Shown here in pieces: positions 1 through 5,792 of a DNA stretch of 11,509 nt. Location of the stretch: positions 1 to 11,509 of the forward strand of contig JAGLFC010000097.1 in NCBI GenBank assembly GCA_023144715.1. Direction: 5' to 3'. The DNA comes from Gammaproteobacteria bacterium (GTDB taxonomy: Bacteria; Pseudomonadota; Gammaproteobacteria; GRL18). Position 1 is the stretch's first letter. The number at the start of each line of letters is the position of its first letter. The translations under genes and the position numbers were made by a program. The notes beneath the pieces are model-generated. The model made no database searches. It had not been told where the DNA came from and saw only the letters and a list, made by a program, of their open reading frames with translations.

Positions 1-1117
1 TATCTTCAAAATGTGTATATAAAAAGCTTTCGGTATGATGGGCCAAACACCATTTCGCCATAATAGAGCCACCACGAGACACAATACCTGTTAATCGTTT
101 TGCGGTCAAAGGCACATGTTGTAAGCGAATACCTGCATGAATGGTAAAGTAATCAACGCCCTGCTCTGCCTGCTCAATTAACGTATCTCTAAAAATTTCC
201 CAAGTGAGGTCTTCTGATTTGCCATTCACTTTTTCTAAAGCTTGATAAATCGGTACAGTGCCAATAGGGACAGGAGAATTACGAATAATCCATTCACGCG
301 TTTCATGGATATTTTTACCTGTTGATAAATCCATTAAGGTATCACCCCCCCAACGGGTAGACCAGACCATTTTTTCAACTTCTTCAGTAATTGAGGAACT
401 GACCGCAGAATTACCAATATTGGTATTCACTTTCACTAAAAAGTTACGCCCAATAATCATTGGCTCAATTTCAGGGTGATTGATATTGGCTGGAATAATG
501 GCTCTGCCTCGGGCAATTTCATCTCGTACAAATTCTGGGGTCACTTCATCAGGAATGCTGGCACCAAAATCTTCCCCTGAATGCTGTGGATATTGACGCA
601 TCAGTGCTGAATCACGCATTTCTTGTAATTTAGTATTTTCACGAATTGCCACAAATTCCATTTCAGGAGTAATAATACCCTGACGAGCATAATGCATCTG
701 TGATACATTTTTACCTTCTTTCGCCTTACGGGGGGCGTTGATATGCTCAAATCGTAAATGTGCTAACTCAGGATCGGTTTGACGCTTTGTGCCATATTCT
801 GAACTAGGACCCGTTAATTGTTCCGTATCATCACGTTCAAAAATCCAATGTTTTCTTAATGCTGGAAGACCTTTAAGCAGGTCGATTTTTGCTTCTGGAT
901 CGGTATAGAGTCCTGAAGTATCATATACTGGAATGGGTGGATTTTTTTCAACGTCATCATTCATTAGCGTGTCATCCTGAGAAATTTCACGCATAGGTAC
1001 TTGAATATCAGGACGACTGCCCTGTACATAGATTTTTTTAGATCCTGAAAAAGGACGGGTCACGTCTTCGGATAATTGACTGGTTTGACGAATAAAATCT
1101 TCTGGGATTACGCTCAT
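1..1117 (-). CDS. thiC: Phosphomethylpyrimidine synthase ThiC, 5' part (runs off left edge)
   Basis: ThiC is the radical-SAM enzyme that rearranges 5-aminoimidazole ribotide to HMP-phosphate, the pyrimidine half of thiamine, in the cytosol. I translated the minus strand from ATG at 1117: 372 complete codons are open to the window edge. Family hallmarks appear in order: YARQGIITPEMEF, then NINHPEIEPMIIGRNFLVKV, the NIGNSAVSS stretch, EKMVWSTRWGGDTLMDLSTG, NSPVPIGTVPIYQALEKVNG, and DYFTIHAGIR with SRGGSIMAKWCLAHH near the edge. The N-terminal segment (SRPDIQVPMREIS, then PVYDTSGLYTDP) is also typical. The C-terminal Cys motif that binds the 4Fe-4S cluster lies outside the window. AAGGA sits 5 nt before the ATG. 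A TPP riboswitch in the 5' leader indicates feedback by thiamine diphosphate. Assignment is very secure; only completeness is unknown. Confidence 0.97.
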   Translation of the reverse strand, partial: MSVIPEDFIRQTSQLSEDVTRPFSGSKKIYVQGSRPDIQVPMREISQDDTLMNDDVEKNPPIPVYDTSGLYTDPEAKIDLLKGLPALRKHWIFERDDTEQLTGPSSEYGTKRQTDPELAHLRFEHINAPRKAKEGKNVSQMHYARQGIITPEMEFVAIRENTKLQEMRDSALMRQYPQHSGEDFGASIPDEVTPEFVRDEIARGRAIIPANINHPEIEPMIIGRNFLVKVNTNIGNSAVSSSITEEVEKMVWSTRWGGDTLMDLSTGKNIHETREWIIRNSPVPIGTVPIYQALEKVNGKSEDLTWEIFRDTLIEQAEQGVDYFTIHAGIRLQHVPLTAKRLTGIVSRGGSIMAKWCLAHHTESFLYTHFED

Positions 1118-1204
1118 ACTTTTCCTTCTAACTACCTATTTTTTAACAAAAAAGACATAAGAAAGACTGCTAATAAAATCCAAATTGGTCTTTTATTATA
1201 TTCA

Positions 1205-1280
1205 ATGCTTTCCTACGCCAGTGTAAACTGGATCAGGTTCAAAGGGTGTTTCTCGCTCTGTTAAGAGACCCCTAGCCCAT
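1205..1280 (-). promoter_or_regulatory. TPP (THI-box) riboswitch in the thiC leader
   Basis: Read on the minus strand, the leader has the two halves of a thiamine diphosphate aptamer. The pyrimidine arm is GGGGT, a 3-bp CTC/GAG stem with loop TTAACA, then CGAGA and the closing ACACCC. The pyrophosphate arm is CCTTTGAACCTGATC, a CAG/CTG stem, then GCGTAGGAAAG. P1 (AUGGGCU with AGCAU) pairs imperfectly, with a GG bulge. The usual CUGAGA loop reads GCGAGA here, a U-to-C change in a strongly conserved position. The aptamer lies about 90 nt before the thiC start, as expected for a gene repressed by TPP. Confidence 0.93.
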
Positions 1281-1282
1281 TA

Positions 1283-1311
1283 AAAGTAACTGAATTTCAC
1301 TCAAATTTCAA
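1283..1311 (-). promoter_or_regulatory. Candidate sigma70 promoter for thiC
   Basis: On the minus strand TTGAAA (1311-1306; 5 of 6 to consensus) is followed after exactly 17 nt by TACTTT (1288-1283; 3 of 6). The predicted start near 1276-1278 falls at the first bases of the aptamer, so the riboswitch would begin almost at the transcript 5' end. The weak -10 keeps confidence moderate. Confidence 0.45.
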
Positions 1312-1380
1312 GCAGTTTCTATAGCTATCAGGAATCTTATTTTTAAATTCTATTCTTACTTTTATTCTAATAGCAATAAA

Positions 1381-1389
1381 TGCTATACT
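1381..1389 (+). promoter_or_regulatory. Extended -10 promoter element for 6S RNA
   Basis: TGCTATACT at 1381-1389 is an extended -10 (TGn plus TATACT, 5 of 6). It ends 8-9 nt before the predicted 5' end of 6S RNA. At 17-nt spacing the -35 (TTTATT, 1361-1366) is poor, which is tolerable with an extended -10. It fires away from the thiC promoter, whose -35 is about 50 nt to the left. Confidence 0.6.
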
Positions 1390-1397
1390 AATTTTGT

Positions 1398-1588
1398 GTG
1401 GAAGTTCTATCTCAACAAGTTAGTTTCTGGGTACTTCTTGAGCCGTAATCTTTTACCCCGGAAAGATGCACTTATTTCATGTGTGCATGTCTGCCTAGAG
1501 CAGAAAGCCTAATTGAATTATTCATTTTTCCACTTGAACCGATAGGTTCAAGAGCGAAAGCAAACGACGGTTTAGATTGTTCTTCCGC
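1398..1588 (+). ncRNA. ssrS: 6S RNA
   Basis: 6S RNA binds sigma70-RNA polymerase holoenzyme by mimicking an open promoter, and accumulates in stationary phase. About 190 nt here fit it. The two ends pair into a long closing stem: GTGGAAG at 1398-1404 with CTTCCGC at 1582-1588, continuing through interrupted pairs of TTCTATCTCAAC with GTTTAGATTGTT. The 3' half has the familiar TTGAACC, short loop, GGTTCAA hairpin (about 1532-1551). The 5' half keeps CTTGAGCCG, the region used as template for product RNA in E. coli. Position directly before a 5-formyl-THF cyclo-ligase gene is the classical gammaproteobacterial arrangement. Exact ends are inferred from pairing, so may be off by a few nt. Confidence 0.9.
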
Positions 1589-1630
1589 CTTTTATTAATG
1601 GGATTACTTTTTTATTTTGACTCATTATGT

Positions 1631-2248
1631 ATGACTTGCTCTAATTCATTGCTTAAAACACAATCCATACTACGCCAACAATTACGCCTTAAACGTCGCG
1701 AACTTCCTAGCACCACACAAACTCATCATGCACAGTGCGTTACACACTATATTTTGAATGCTCCATTTTATAAACAAGCAAAAAGTATTGCCTTATATTT
1801 ATCCGCTGATGGGGAAATAGAATTATCGCTTTTAATTAATCAAATACATGAGCAAGGTAAACAATGTTATTTACCTGTTATTTTATCCAAAAAAAAGGGC
1901 TTGATGGGTTTTGCACCTTATACTGAACAGACAGCTTTGATAAAAAATTGTTTTGGTATTTTTGAACCTATTTATCAAGAAAAAGAATTAAGAACAGCTG
2001 ACCAAATAGAGGTTATTTTAGCACCTCTAGTGGCATTTGATGAACAAAGGCATCGTATGGGAATGGGGGGTGGCTACTATGATCGTGCCTTACAACACTT
2101 AGCCATTAATACCACACAATCACGGCACTTAAAACCACTCTTTGTTGGTATTGCCCATGAATTACAATGCGTCAAAACACTGCCTGTACAGACTTGGGAT
2201 ATTGCTTTAAATGCGATAATAACAGAACAACGTCTTACTTTATTTTAA
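1631..2248 (+). CDS. fau: 5-formyltetrahydrofolate cyclo-ligase
   Basis: This enzyme (5,10-methenyl-THF synthetase, also ygfA) uses ATP to convert 5-formyl-THF to 5,10-methenyl-THF, returning a storage or inhibitory folate to the active pool. The 205-aa product has the family pattern: a basic N-terminal helix (ILRQQLRLKRREL, residues 13-25), ALYLSADGE at about 54-62, QGKQCYLPVI, then PLVAFDEQRHRMGMGGGYYDR, whose glycine-rich GMGGGYYDR (about 144-152) is the substrate and ATP loop, and a C-terminal VQTWDIALNAIIT. The frame is open upstream to TTG 1577, but that extension overlaps 6S RNA and adds a hydrophobic stretch foreign to the family. I chose ATG 1631; no clear Shine-Dalgarno precedes it, and ATG 1598 is the alternative. 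Likely co-transcribed with 6S RNA, as known for ssrS-ygfA in E. coli. Confidence 0.93.
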   Translation: MTCSNSLLKTQSILRQQLRLKRRELPSTTQTHHAQCVTHYILNAPFYKQAKSIALYLSADGEIELSLLINQIHEQGKQCYLPVILSKKKGLMGFAPYTEQTALIKNCFGIFEPIYQEKELRTADQIEVILAPLVAFDEQRHRMGMGGGYYDRALQHLAINTTQSRHLKPLFVGIAHELQCVKTLPVQTWDIALNAIITEQRLTLF

Positions 2249-2289
2249 AATATATATTGTTAAGTAATCTAGCCTATTATAAGAAGTAC

Positions 2290-2478
2290 TTAAAAACCAA
2301 ATGAAGCAATACCACTGATTAACACACCAATCAATACAAAATAAGTTAAGGTCACTAATGGATCTTGTCTAAAACCAGTTTTTTTCTTTACAAATAATTG
2401 ACGTAATAAACGTAATTTACGATTAAATGTGTTTTTTACACGATTATTATTTGGATAACTGAGATGATGATAATCCAC
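2290..2478 (-). CDS. Small single-span membrane protein, function unknown
   Basis: A 62-aa protein I do not recognise. The start is GTG (2478-2476), preceded after 5 nt by AAAGGGG, a strong ribosome binding site and the main argument that the gene is real. Residues 1-40 are polar and basic (KNTFNRKLRLLRQLFVKKK), and residues about 42-61 (TLTYFVLIGVLISGIASFGF) form one hydrophobic helix ending at the C-terminus. That predicts a tail-anchored-like inner membrane protein with the basic part in the cytoplasm. It lies downstream of ilvA on the same strand and convergent with the cyclo-ligase gene (41-nt gap). A candidate promoter lies in the gap to ilvA. No enzymatic motif is visible. Confidence 0.65.
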   Translation of the reverse strand: MDYHHLSYPNNNRVKNTFNRKLRLLRQLFVKKKTGFRQDPLVTLTYFVLIGVLISGIASFGF

Positions 2479-2529
2479 GTTTGCCCCTTTAAAGGATCTT
2501 ATTTAATTTATAGTTATTATTATGAAGTT

Positions 2530-2558
2530 ATAATGCCAATATTGCACTTTTATTGCAA
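2530..2558 (-). promoter_or_regulatory. Candidate promoter for the 62-aa membrane protein
   Basis: Minus strand TTGCAA (2558-2553; 4 of 6) is spaced 17 nt from CATTAT (2535-2530; 4 of 6), giving a start near 2523 and a leader of about 45 nt. The region is AT-rich, so chance matches are likely. TTGCA (2542-2546) and TGCAA (2554-2558) also form a 5-bp hairpin followed on the plus strand by TTTTTT (2561-2566), which could weakly stop plus-strand readthrough. Confidence 0.3.
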
Positions 2559-2579
2559 GATTTTTTATGTCAATATCGG

Positions 2580-4094
2580 TTAGCCCAAAAACTCTTTATA
2601 GGCAGGATTTTGAGTTTCATCCCAATAATTAAAGCCTAAATCATCTAGGTATTTATGAAAGACATTGACTTCCTGATCAGGCACTTGAATGCCTGCTAAT
2701 ACACGTCCAAAAGCAGCCCCATGATTACGATAATGGAATAAGCTAATATTCCAATTTTGTCCCATTCCTTGCAAAAAACGTAACAATGCCCCTGGACGTT
2801 CTGGAAATTCAAAGCGATACAGATGCTCATTATGAACATCGGGTGCATGTCCGCCCACCATGTAACGCAAGTGCATTTTGGCGATTTCATTATCACTGAG
2901 ATCGGTCACAGCATAACCTTTATCTATTAAAGCATGAAACAGTGTTTCTTTTTCTTTTTCGGTATCAGAGACTTTCACTCCGACAAAAATTTGAGCTTTG
3001 TCATTATTAGAAAAACGATAATTAAATTCACTAATGCCTCGATTACCGACTATTTTACAAAATTTAAGAAAGCTTCCAGGGCATTCATCAATGGCAACTG
3101 AAAATAATAATTCTCGATGTTCACCCAATTCAGACTGCTCTGCCACATGGCGTAAACGATCAAAATTAATATTGGCGCCACTATTAATCGCGACTAAGGT
3201 TTTATCTTTAACATCATATTTTTTAACATATTTTTTGAGTCCAGCAACGGCTAATGCTCCTGCAGGTTCAGTGACTGTTCGAGTATCATCAAAAATATCT
3301 TTTATTGCTGCACACATTTCATCAACACTGACTAAAATCACTTCATCAACACATTGTTGAGCCACTTTAAACGTTTCTTCACCCACTTGTTTAACAGCGA
3401 CACCATCAGCAAAAATACCAACTTGCTCCAATATTATACGTTCATTGGCACGTAAAGCATCATGCATAGAACTGGCATCATCAGGTTCGACCCCAATAAT
3501 TTTAACCTGTGGATAAAGGTACTTAACATACGCTGAAACACCTGCTATAAGCCCTCCTCCTCCGACTGGCACAAAAATAGCCTCGGGTTCGCCATCACAT
3601 TGTTGCATGATTTCCATGCCAACAGTACCTTGCCCAGCAATCACATCAGGATCATCATAAGGATGAATAAAGCTTCTATTTTGCTCTTTTTCAAGTTTTC
3701 TTGCCATTTGATAGGCTTCATCATAACTATTACCAAAAAGCTCAACTTTAGCCCCTAAACGTTTAACGGCTCTCACCTTAATTTCAGGCGTTGTTTTAGG
3801 CATGATAATGAGAGCATCTATCCCCATTTTTTTTGCTGATAAGGCAACGCCCTGAGCATGATTACCTGCTGAAGATGCAATAACGCCTTGATCTTTTTCT
3901 TTTTGGCTCAATTGTACTATTTTGTTATACGCACCGCGTAGTTTAAACGAAAACACAGGCTGTAAATCTTCACGTTTTAATAAAATAGTATTATTGGTAC
4001 GCTGTGATAAATTAATCGCCAAATCTAAAGGAACTTTTTCAGCAATTTCATAAACACGTGCCTTTAACGTTTTTTTTACATAAGTTTCTAACAT
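2580..4094 (-). CDS. ilvA: Threonine ammonia-lyase, biosynthetic (threonine deaminase)
   Basis: A cytosolic PLP enzyme that deaminates threonine to 2-oxobutanoate, the committed step to isoleucine. The product is 504 aa, the usual length of the long allosteric form. The catalytic domain carries KREDLQPVFSFKLRGAYNK with the PLP lysine at residue 51, SSAGNHAQG at 74-82 and the phosphate-binding GGGGL loop at 178-182. Two C-terminal ACT-like regulatory domains follow (about 328-400 and 424-496; CPGSFLKFCKIVG and RPGALLRFLQGMG), so feedback by isoleucine and valine is expected. The frame is open to ATG 4106, but MLETYVKK at 4094 is the family start, with AGGA 11 nt upstream; the upstream ATG has no binding site. 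Transcribed divergently from the hemerythrin and rpiA; an FNR-type palindrome lies 29-42 nt upstream of the start. Confidence 0.96.
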   Translation of the reverse strand: MLETYVKKTLKARVYEIAEKVPLDLAINLSQRTNNTILLKREDLQPVFSFKLRGAYNKIVQLSQKEKDQGVIASSAGNHAQGVALSAKKMGIDALIIMPKTTPEIKVRAVKRLGAKVELFGNSYDEAYQMARKLEKEQNRSFIHPYDDPDVIAGQGTVGMEIMQQCDGEPEAIFVPVGGGGLIAGVSAYVKYLYPQVKIIGVEPDDASSMHDALRANERIILEQVGIFADGVAVKQVGEETFKVAQQCVDEVILVSVDEMCAAIKDIFDDTRTVTEPAGALAVAGLKKYVKKYDVKDKTLVAINSGANINFDRLRHVAEQSELGEHRELLFSVAIDECPGSFLKFCKIVGNRGISEFNYRFSNNDKAQIFVGVKVSDTEKEKETLFHALIDKGYAVTDLSDNEIAKMHLRYMVGGHAPDVHNEHLYRFEFPERPGALLRFLQGMGQNWNISLFHYRNHGAAFGRVLAGIQVPDQEVNVFHKYLDDLGFNYWDETQNPAYKEFLG

Positions 4095-4122
4095 AGTACA
4101 CAGCATCCTAAATTTTCACTGT

Positions 4123-4136
4123 TTGATAAAAATCAA
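4123..4136. promoter_or_regulatory. FNR/Anr-type binding site
   Basis: The 14 bases read TTGAT-AAAA-ATCAA, a perfect match to the consensus TTGATNNNNATCAA bound by FNR-family oxygen sensors. The centre at 4129.5 is 41.5 bp before a start at 4171 on the plus strand, and TATTAT occupies exactly -12 to -7 (4159-4164). This is the geometry of a class II activated promoter driving the hemerythrin. On the other strand the site would lie close to or within the ilvA leader. Confidence 0.72.
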
Positions 4137-4158
4137 TCAATAAAAATTAAAATTAAGA

Positions 4159-4164
4159 TATTAT
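4159..4164 (+). promoter_or_regulatory. -10 element of the bacteriohemerythrin promoter
   Basis: TATTAT matches 5 of 6 bases of the -10 consensus and is spaced from the FNR palindrome as in class II FNR promoters, with no good -35 hexamer, as is common for activator-dependent promoters. It gives a leader of about 62 nt. Confidence 0.5.
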
Positions 4165-4197
4165 CTTTAATATGACAATATTAGATTATAACAATAT

Positions 4198-4220
4198 AAT
4201 AAACAAATAAACAAATAAAC
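4198..4220 (+). repeat. Short tandem repeat in the hemerythrin leader
   Basis: The unit AAATAAAC occurs at 4205-4212 and 4213-4220, with a 7-of-8 copy at 4198-4204. It ends just before the AAAGG ribosome binding site. It would keep the leader unstructured; copy number may vary between strains. Confidence 0.6.
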
Positions 4221-4232
4221 AAAGGTAAAAAA

Positions 4233-4694
4233 ATGGCTTATTGGAACTGGGATTCATCATTGTCTGTTGGCATCAGTCTTATTGATAAACAACATCAGCG
4301 TATTATCACTTACTTAAATGAATTAAGTATTGCACATATTGATAAAAATTCAAAAAAAGTATCTGAGGTATTAGTTGAATTAGTTGACTACACAGTAACA
4401 CATTTTTCCTTTGAAGAAGACTTAATGAGTCAAGCAGGATACCCCATTTCAACAGCACATAAGCAGGTTCATGAGTCTTTTATAGGTCGTATAAAAAATT
4501 ATCAAGATCAACATAACCAAGGGAAAAATATCACTAGAAAATTAATGTCTGAATTACAGTTATGGTTGACCAATCATATCAAACATGAAGATAAAAAATA
4601 TGTCCCCTATGTTAATAAATTTATTAATAAAGAACAAAGTTGGATCAGTCAAAAATTAAAAGATTTTTTTGGGCATGATAATGATAATAAATAA
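4233..4694 (+). CDS. Bacteriohemerythrin
   Basis: A 153-aa single-domain hemerythrin, a soluble four-helix protein that binds O2 reversibly at a non-haem di-iron centre; proposed family roles are O2 storage or delivery, protection, and sensing. All seven iron ligands are in place: H21, H57 and E61 (HFSFE), H76 and H80 (HKQVH), H115 and D120 (HIKHED). The N-terminal WNWDSSLSVGISLIDKQHQ is typical. There is no signal peptide and no fused chemotaxis or cyclase domain, so a carrier or storage role is likelier than signalling. AAAGG lies 7 nt before the ATG. It sits between divergent ilvA and downstream rpiA, 120 nt before the latter. The FNR-type site and matched -10 upstream suggest induction when oxygen is low, which suits an O2-binding protein. 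Confidence 0.95.
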   Translation: MAYWNWDSSLSVGISLIDKQHQRIITYLNELSIAHIDKNSKKVSEVLVELVDYTVTHFSFEEDLMSQAGYPISTAHKQVHESFIGRIKNYQDQHNQGKNITRKLMSELQLWLTNHIKHEDKKYVPYVNKFINKEQSWISQKLKDFFGHDNDNK

Positions 4695-4764
4695 AGTGAC
4701 CCTTAGTTTTTCTAAGTGAGCTATGGTGCTTTAACATAAAATCAAGGATAATAGAAGATAAATT

Positions 4765-4791
4765 TTAACCCTAAAAACTTAACCCTAAAAA
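4765..4791 (+). repeat. Tandem direct repeat upstream of rpiA
   Basis: Two identical 13-base copies of TTAACCCTAAAAA occur at 4765-4777 and 4779-4791, with a period of 14. They lie 23 nt before the rpiA start, just upstream of its ribosome binding site. They could be a local duplication or tandem regulator sites; no known regulator consensus fits. Confidence 0.6.
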
Positions 4792-4814
4792 AGTACTATT
4801 TGGAGAAGAAATAG

Positions 4815-5471
4815 ATGAACCAGGATGAAATGAAACGAGCGGTTGCTCAAGCAGCAATAAAACATGTGGTAGCAGATACCATTATTGGTGTGGGTACAGG
4901 CTCTACTGCTAATTTTTTTATTGATGAACTTGCTAAAATTAAACATAAGATTGAAGGAGCCGTTGCCAGTTCAGAAGCTACTGCTGATCGTTTACGCGGA
5001 CATGGCATTGACGTTTTTGATTTAAACAGTGTCAGTGAAATGTCTGTTTATATTGATGGTGCAGATGAAACTAATAAAGCCTTCCACTTAATTAAAGGCG
5101 GTGGTGGTGCATTAACACGCGAAAAAATTGTAGCAGCTGTTGCTGATAAGTTTGTGTGTATTGTCGATGAAACAAAATTAGTCAATTATATGGGTACATT
5201 TCCTCTTCCAGTAGAAGTCATTCCTATGGCACGTAGCTATGTGGCTCGAGAGATTGTTAAACTAGGGGGAGAACCTGTATTACGTGAAGGATTTACCACA
5301 GATAATGGTAACGTGATCCTTGATATACATGGTATGGAAATTATGGAACCTGTAAAACTTGAAGAACAATTAAATCATATTGTTGGAGTCGTGACTAATG
5401 GTTTATTTGCAATGCGTCCAGCAGACGTGCTGTTAGTCGGAACCCCTAATGGCGTTAAAGAAGGATTTTAG
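4815..5471 (+). CDS. rpiA: Ribose-5-phosphate isomerase A
   Basis: RpiA interconverts ribose 5-phosphate and ribulose 5-phosphate in the non-oxidative pentose phosphate pathway; in organisms with formaldehyde or CO2 fixation cycles it also supplies the acceptor pentose. The 218-aa length matches E. coli RpiA (219). Diagnostic motifs are GVGTGSTA (25-32), ASSEAT (51-56), YIDGADE with D81 and D84, and KGGGGALTREK with K94 and catalytic E103; the C-terminus GVVTNGLFAMRPADVLLVGT is standard. GGAG lies 9 nt before the ATG. It follows the hemerythrin on the same strand after 120 nt, a gap holding a tandem 13-base repeat and a weak hairpin (CTTAG/CTAAG, 4702-4716) but no convincing terminator, so readthrough from the hemerythrin promoter is possible. 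Confidence 0.97.
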   Translation: MNQDEMKRAVAQAAIKHVVADTIIGVGTGSTANFFIDELAKIKHKIEGAVASSEATADRLRGHGIDVFDLNSVSEMSVYIDGADETNKAFHLIKGGGGALTREKIVAAVADKFVCIVDETKLVNYMGTFPLPVEVIPMARSYVAREIVKLGGEPVLREGFTTDNGNVILDIHGMEIMEPVKLEEQLNHIVGVVTNGLFAMRPADVLLVGTPNGVKEGF

Positions 5472-5513
5472 GGATTATTTTGAATATATCTGAAAAGAGT
5501 TATTAAAAATCAT

Positions 5514-5540
5514 AAAGAGCTATGTAAGTTATAGCCCTTT
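5514..5540. terminator. Convergent hairpin between rpiA and tRNA-Ser
   Basis: AAAGAGCTAT and ATAGCCCTTT pair 9 of 10 positions around a 7-nt loop. On the minus strand the stem is followed by ATGATTTTT, giving a usable U-run for the tRNA transcript. On the plus strand the tail after rpiA is AT-rich without a clean U-run. It may serve both directions, more convincingly the minus. Confidence 0.5.
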
Positions 5541-5597
5541 ATAAATAATTAATATTTTAGTTGTTTACATTTTTTAAAAATATAAGCAACTTGAATA

Positions 5598-5690
5598 TGG
5601 CGATGAGCGAGGGATTTGAACCCTCGATACGGCTACAAACCGTATACGCCCTTAGCAGGGGCGCGCCTTCAGCCACTCGGCCAGCTCACC
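5598..5690 (-). tRNA. tRNA-Ser (anticodon GCU)
   Basis: A 93-nt gene folds as a class II tRNA. Acceptor strands GGTGAGC and GCTCATC pair with one G-U, followed by discriminator G and an encoded CCA. The anticodon stem CCC/GGG encloses CTGCTAA, with anticodon GCT (complement at 5654-5656) for AGC and AGU codons. A long variable arm (TACGG/CCGTA) is the serine signature, and the T loop reads GGTTCAAATCC. It lies downstream of csrA on the same strand, the common gammaproteobacterial order. Confidence 0.97.
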
Positions 5691-5703
5691 AAATTTGAAC
5701 GCT

Positions 5704-5732
5704 AGAATACTCTTAGTTTTGAGTAATGTAAA
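5704..5732 (-). promoter_or_regulatory. Promoter of tRNA-Ser
   Basis: Minus strand TTTACA (5732-5727; 5 of 6) is separated by exactly 17 nt from TATTCT (5709-5704; 4 of 6). The start would fall near 5697, about 7 nt before the mature tRNA. The tRNA can therefore be made independently of csrA. Confidence 0.6.
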
Positions 5733-5761
5733 GTCTTTTTTTTATTTTTTTATTTTACATT
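5725..5761. repeat. Inverted repeat around a T/A tract, csrA-tRNA gap
   Basis: AATGTAAA (5725-5732) and TTTACATT (5754-5761) are perfect 8-base arms around 21 nt that are almost all T on the plus strand. One arm contains the -35 of the tRNA promoter. In csrA mRNA it would be a weak hairpin with an A-rich loop and no following U-run, so it is not a standard terminator. Confidence 0.55.
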
Positions 5762-5792
5762 GAATCTAATATAAAACAACTCTAAAAAATGC

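Noticed and set aside
1076..1264. 62-aa open frame on the plus strand across the thiC start and riboswitch
   Set aside because: It is antisense to the thiC start and aptamer, and its sequence is simply the complement of a structured RNA.
1577..1630. N-terminal extension of the cyclo-ligase from TTG 1577
   Set aside because: It overlaps the closing stem of 6S RNA and encodes a hydrophobic leader absent from the family.
3034..3360. 108-aa plus-strand open frame inside ilvA
   Set aside because: It is antisense to a well-conserved domain of IlvA; the product has no recognisable pattern.
4702..4716. Hairpin CTTAG-TTTTT-CTAAG as a terminator after the hemerythrin gene
   Set aside because: Only 5 bp, AT-rich, with no U-run after the stem; the T stretch is in the loop.
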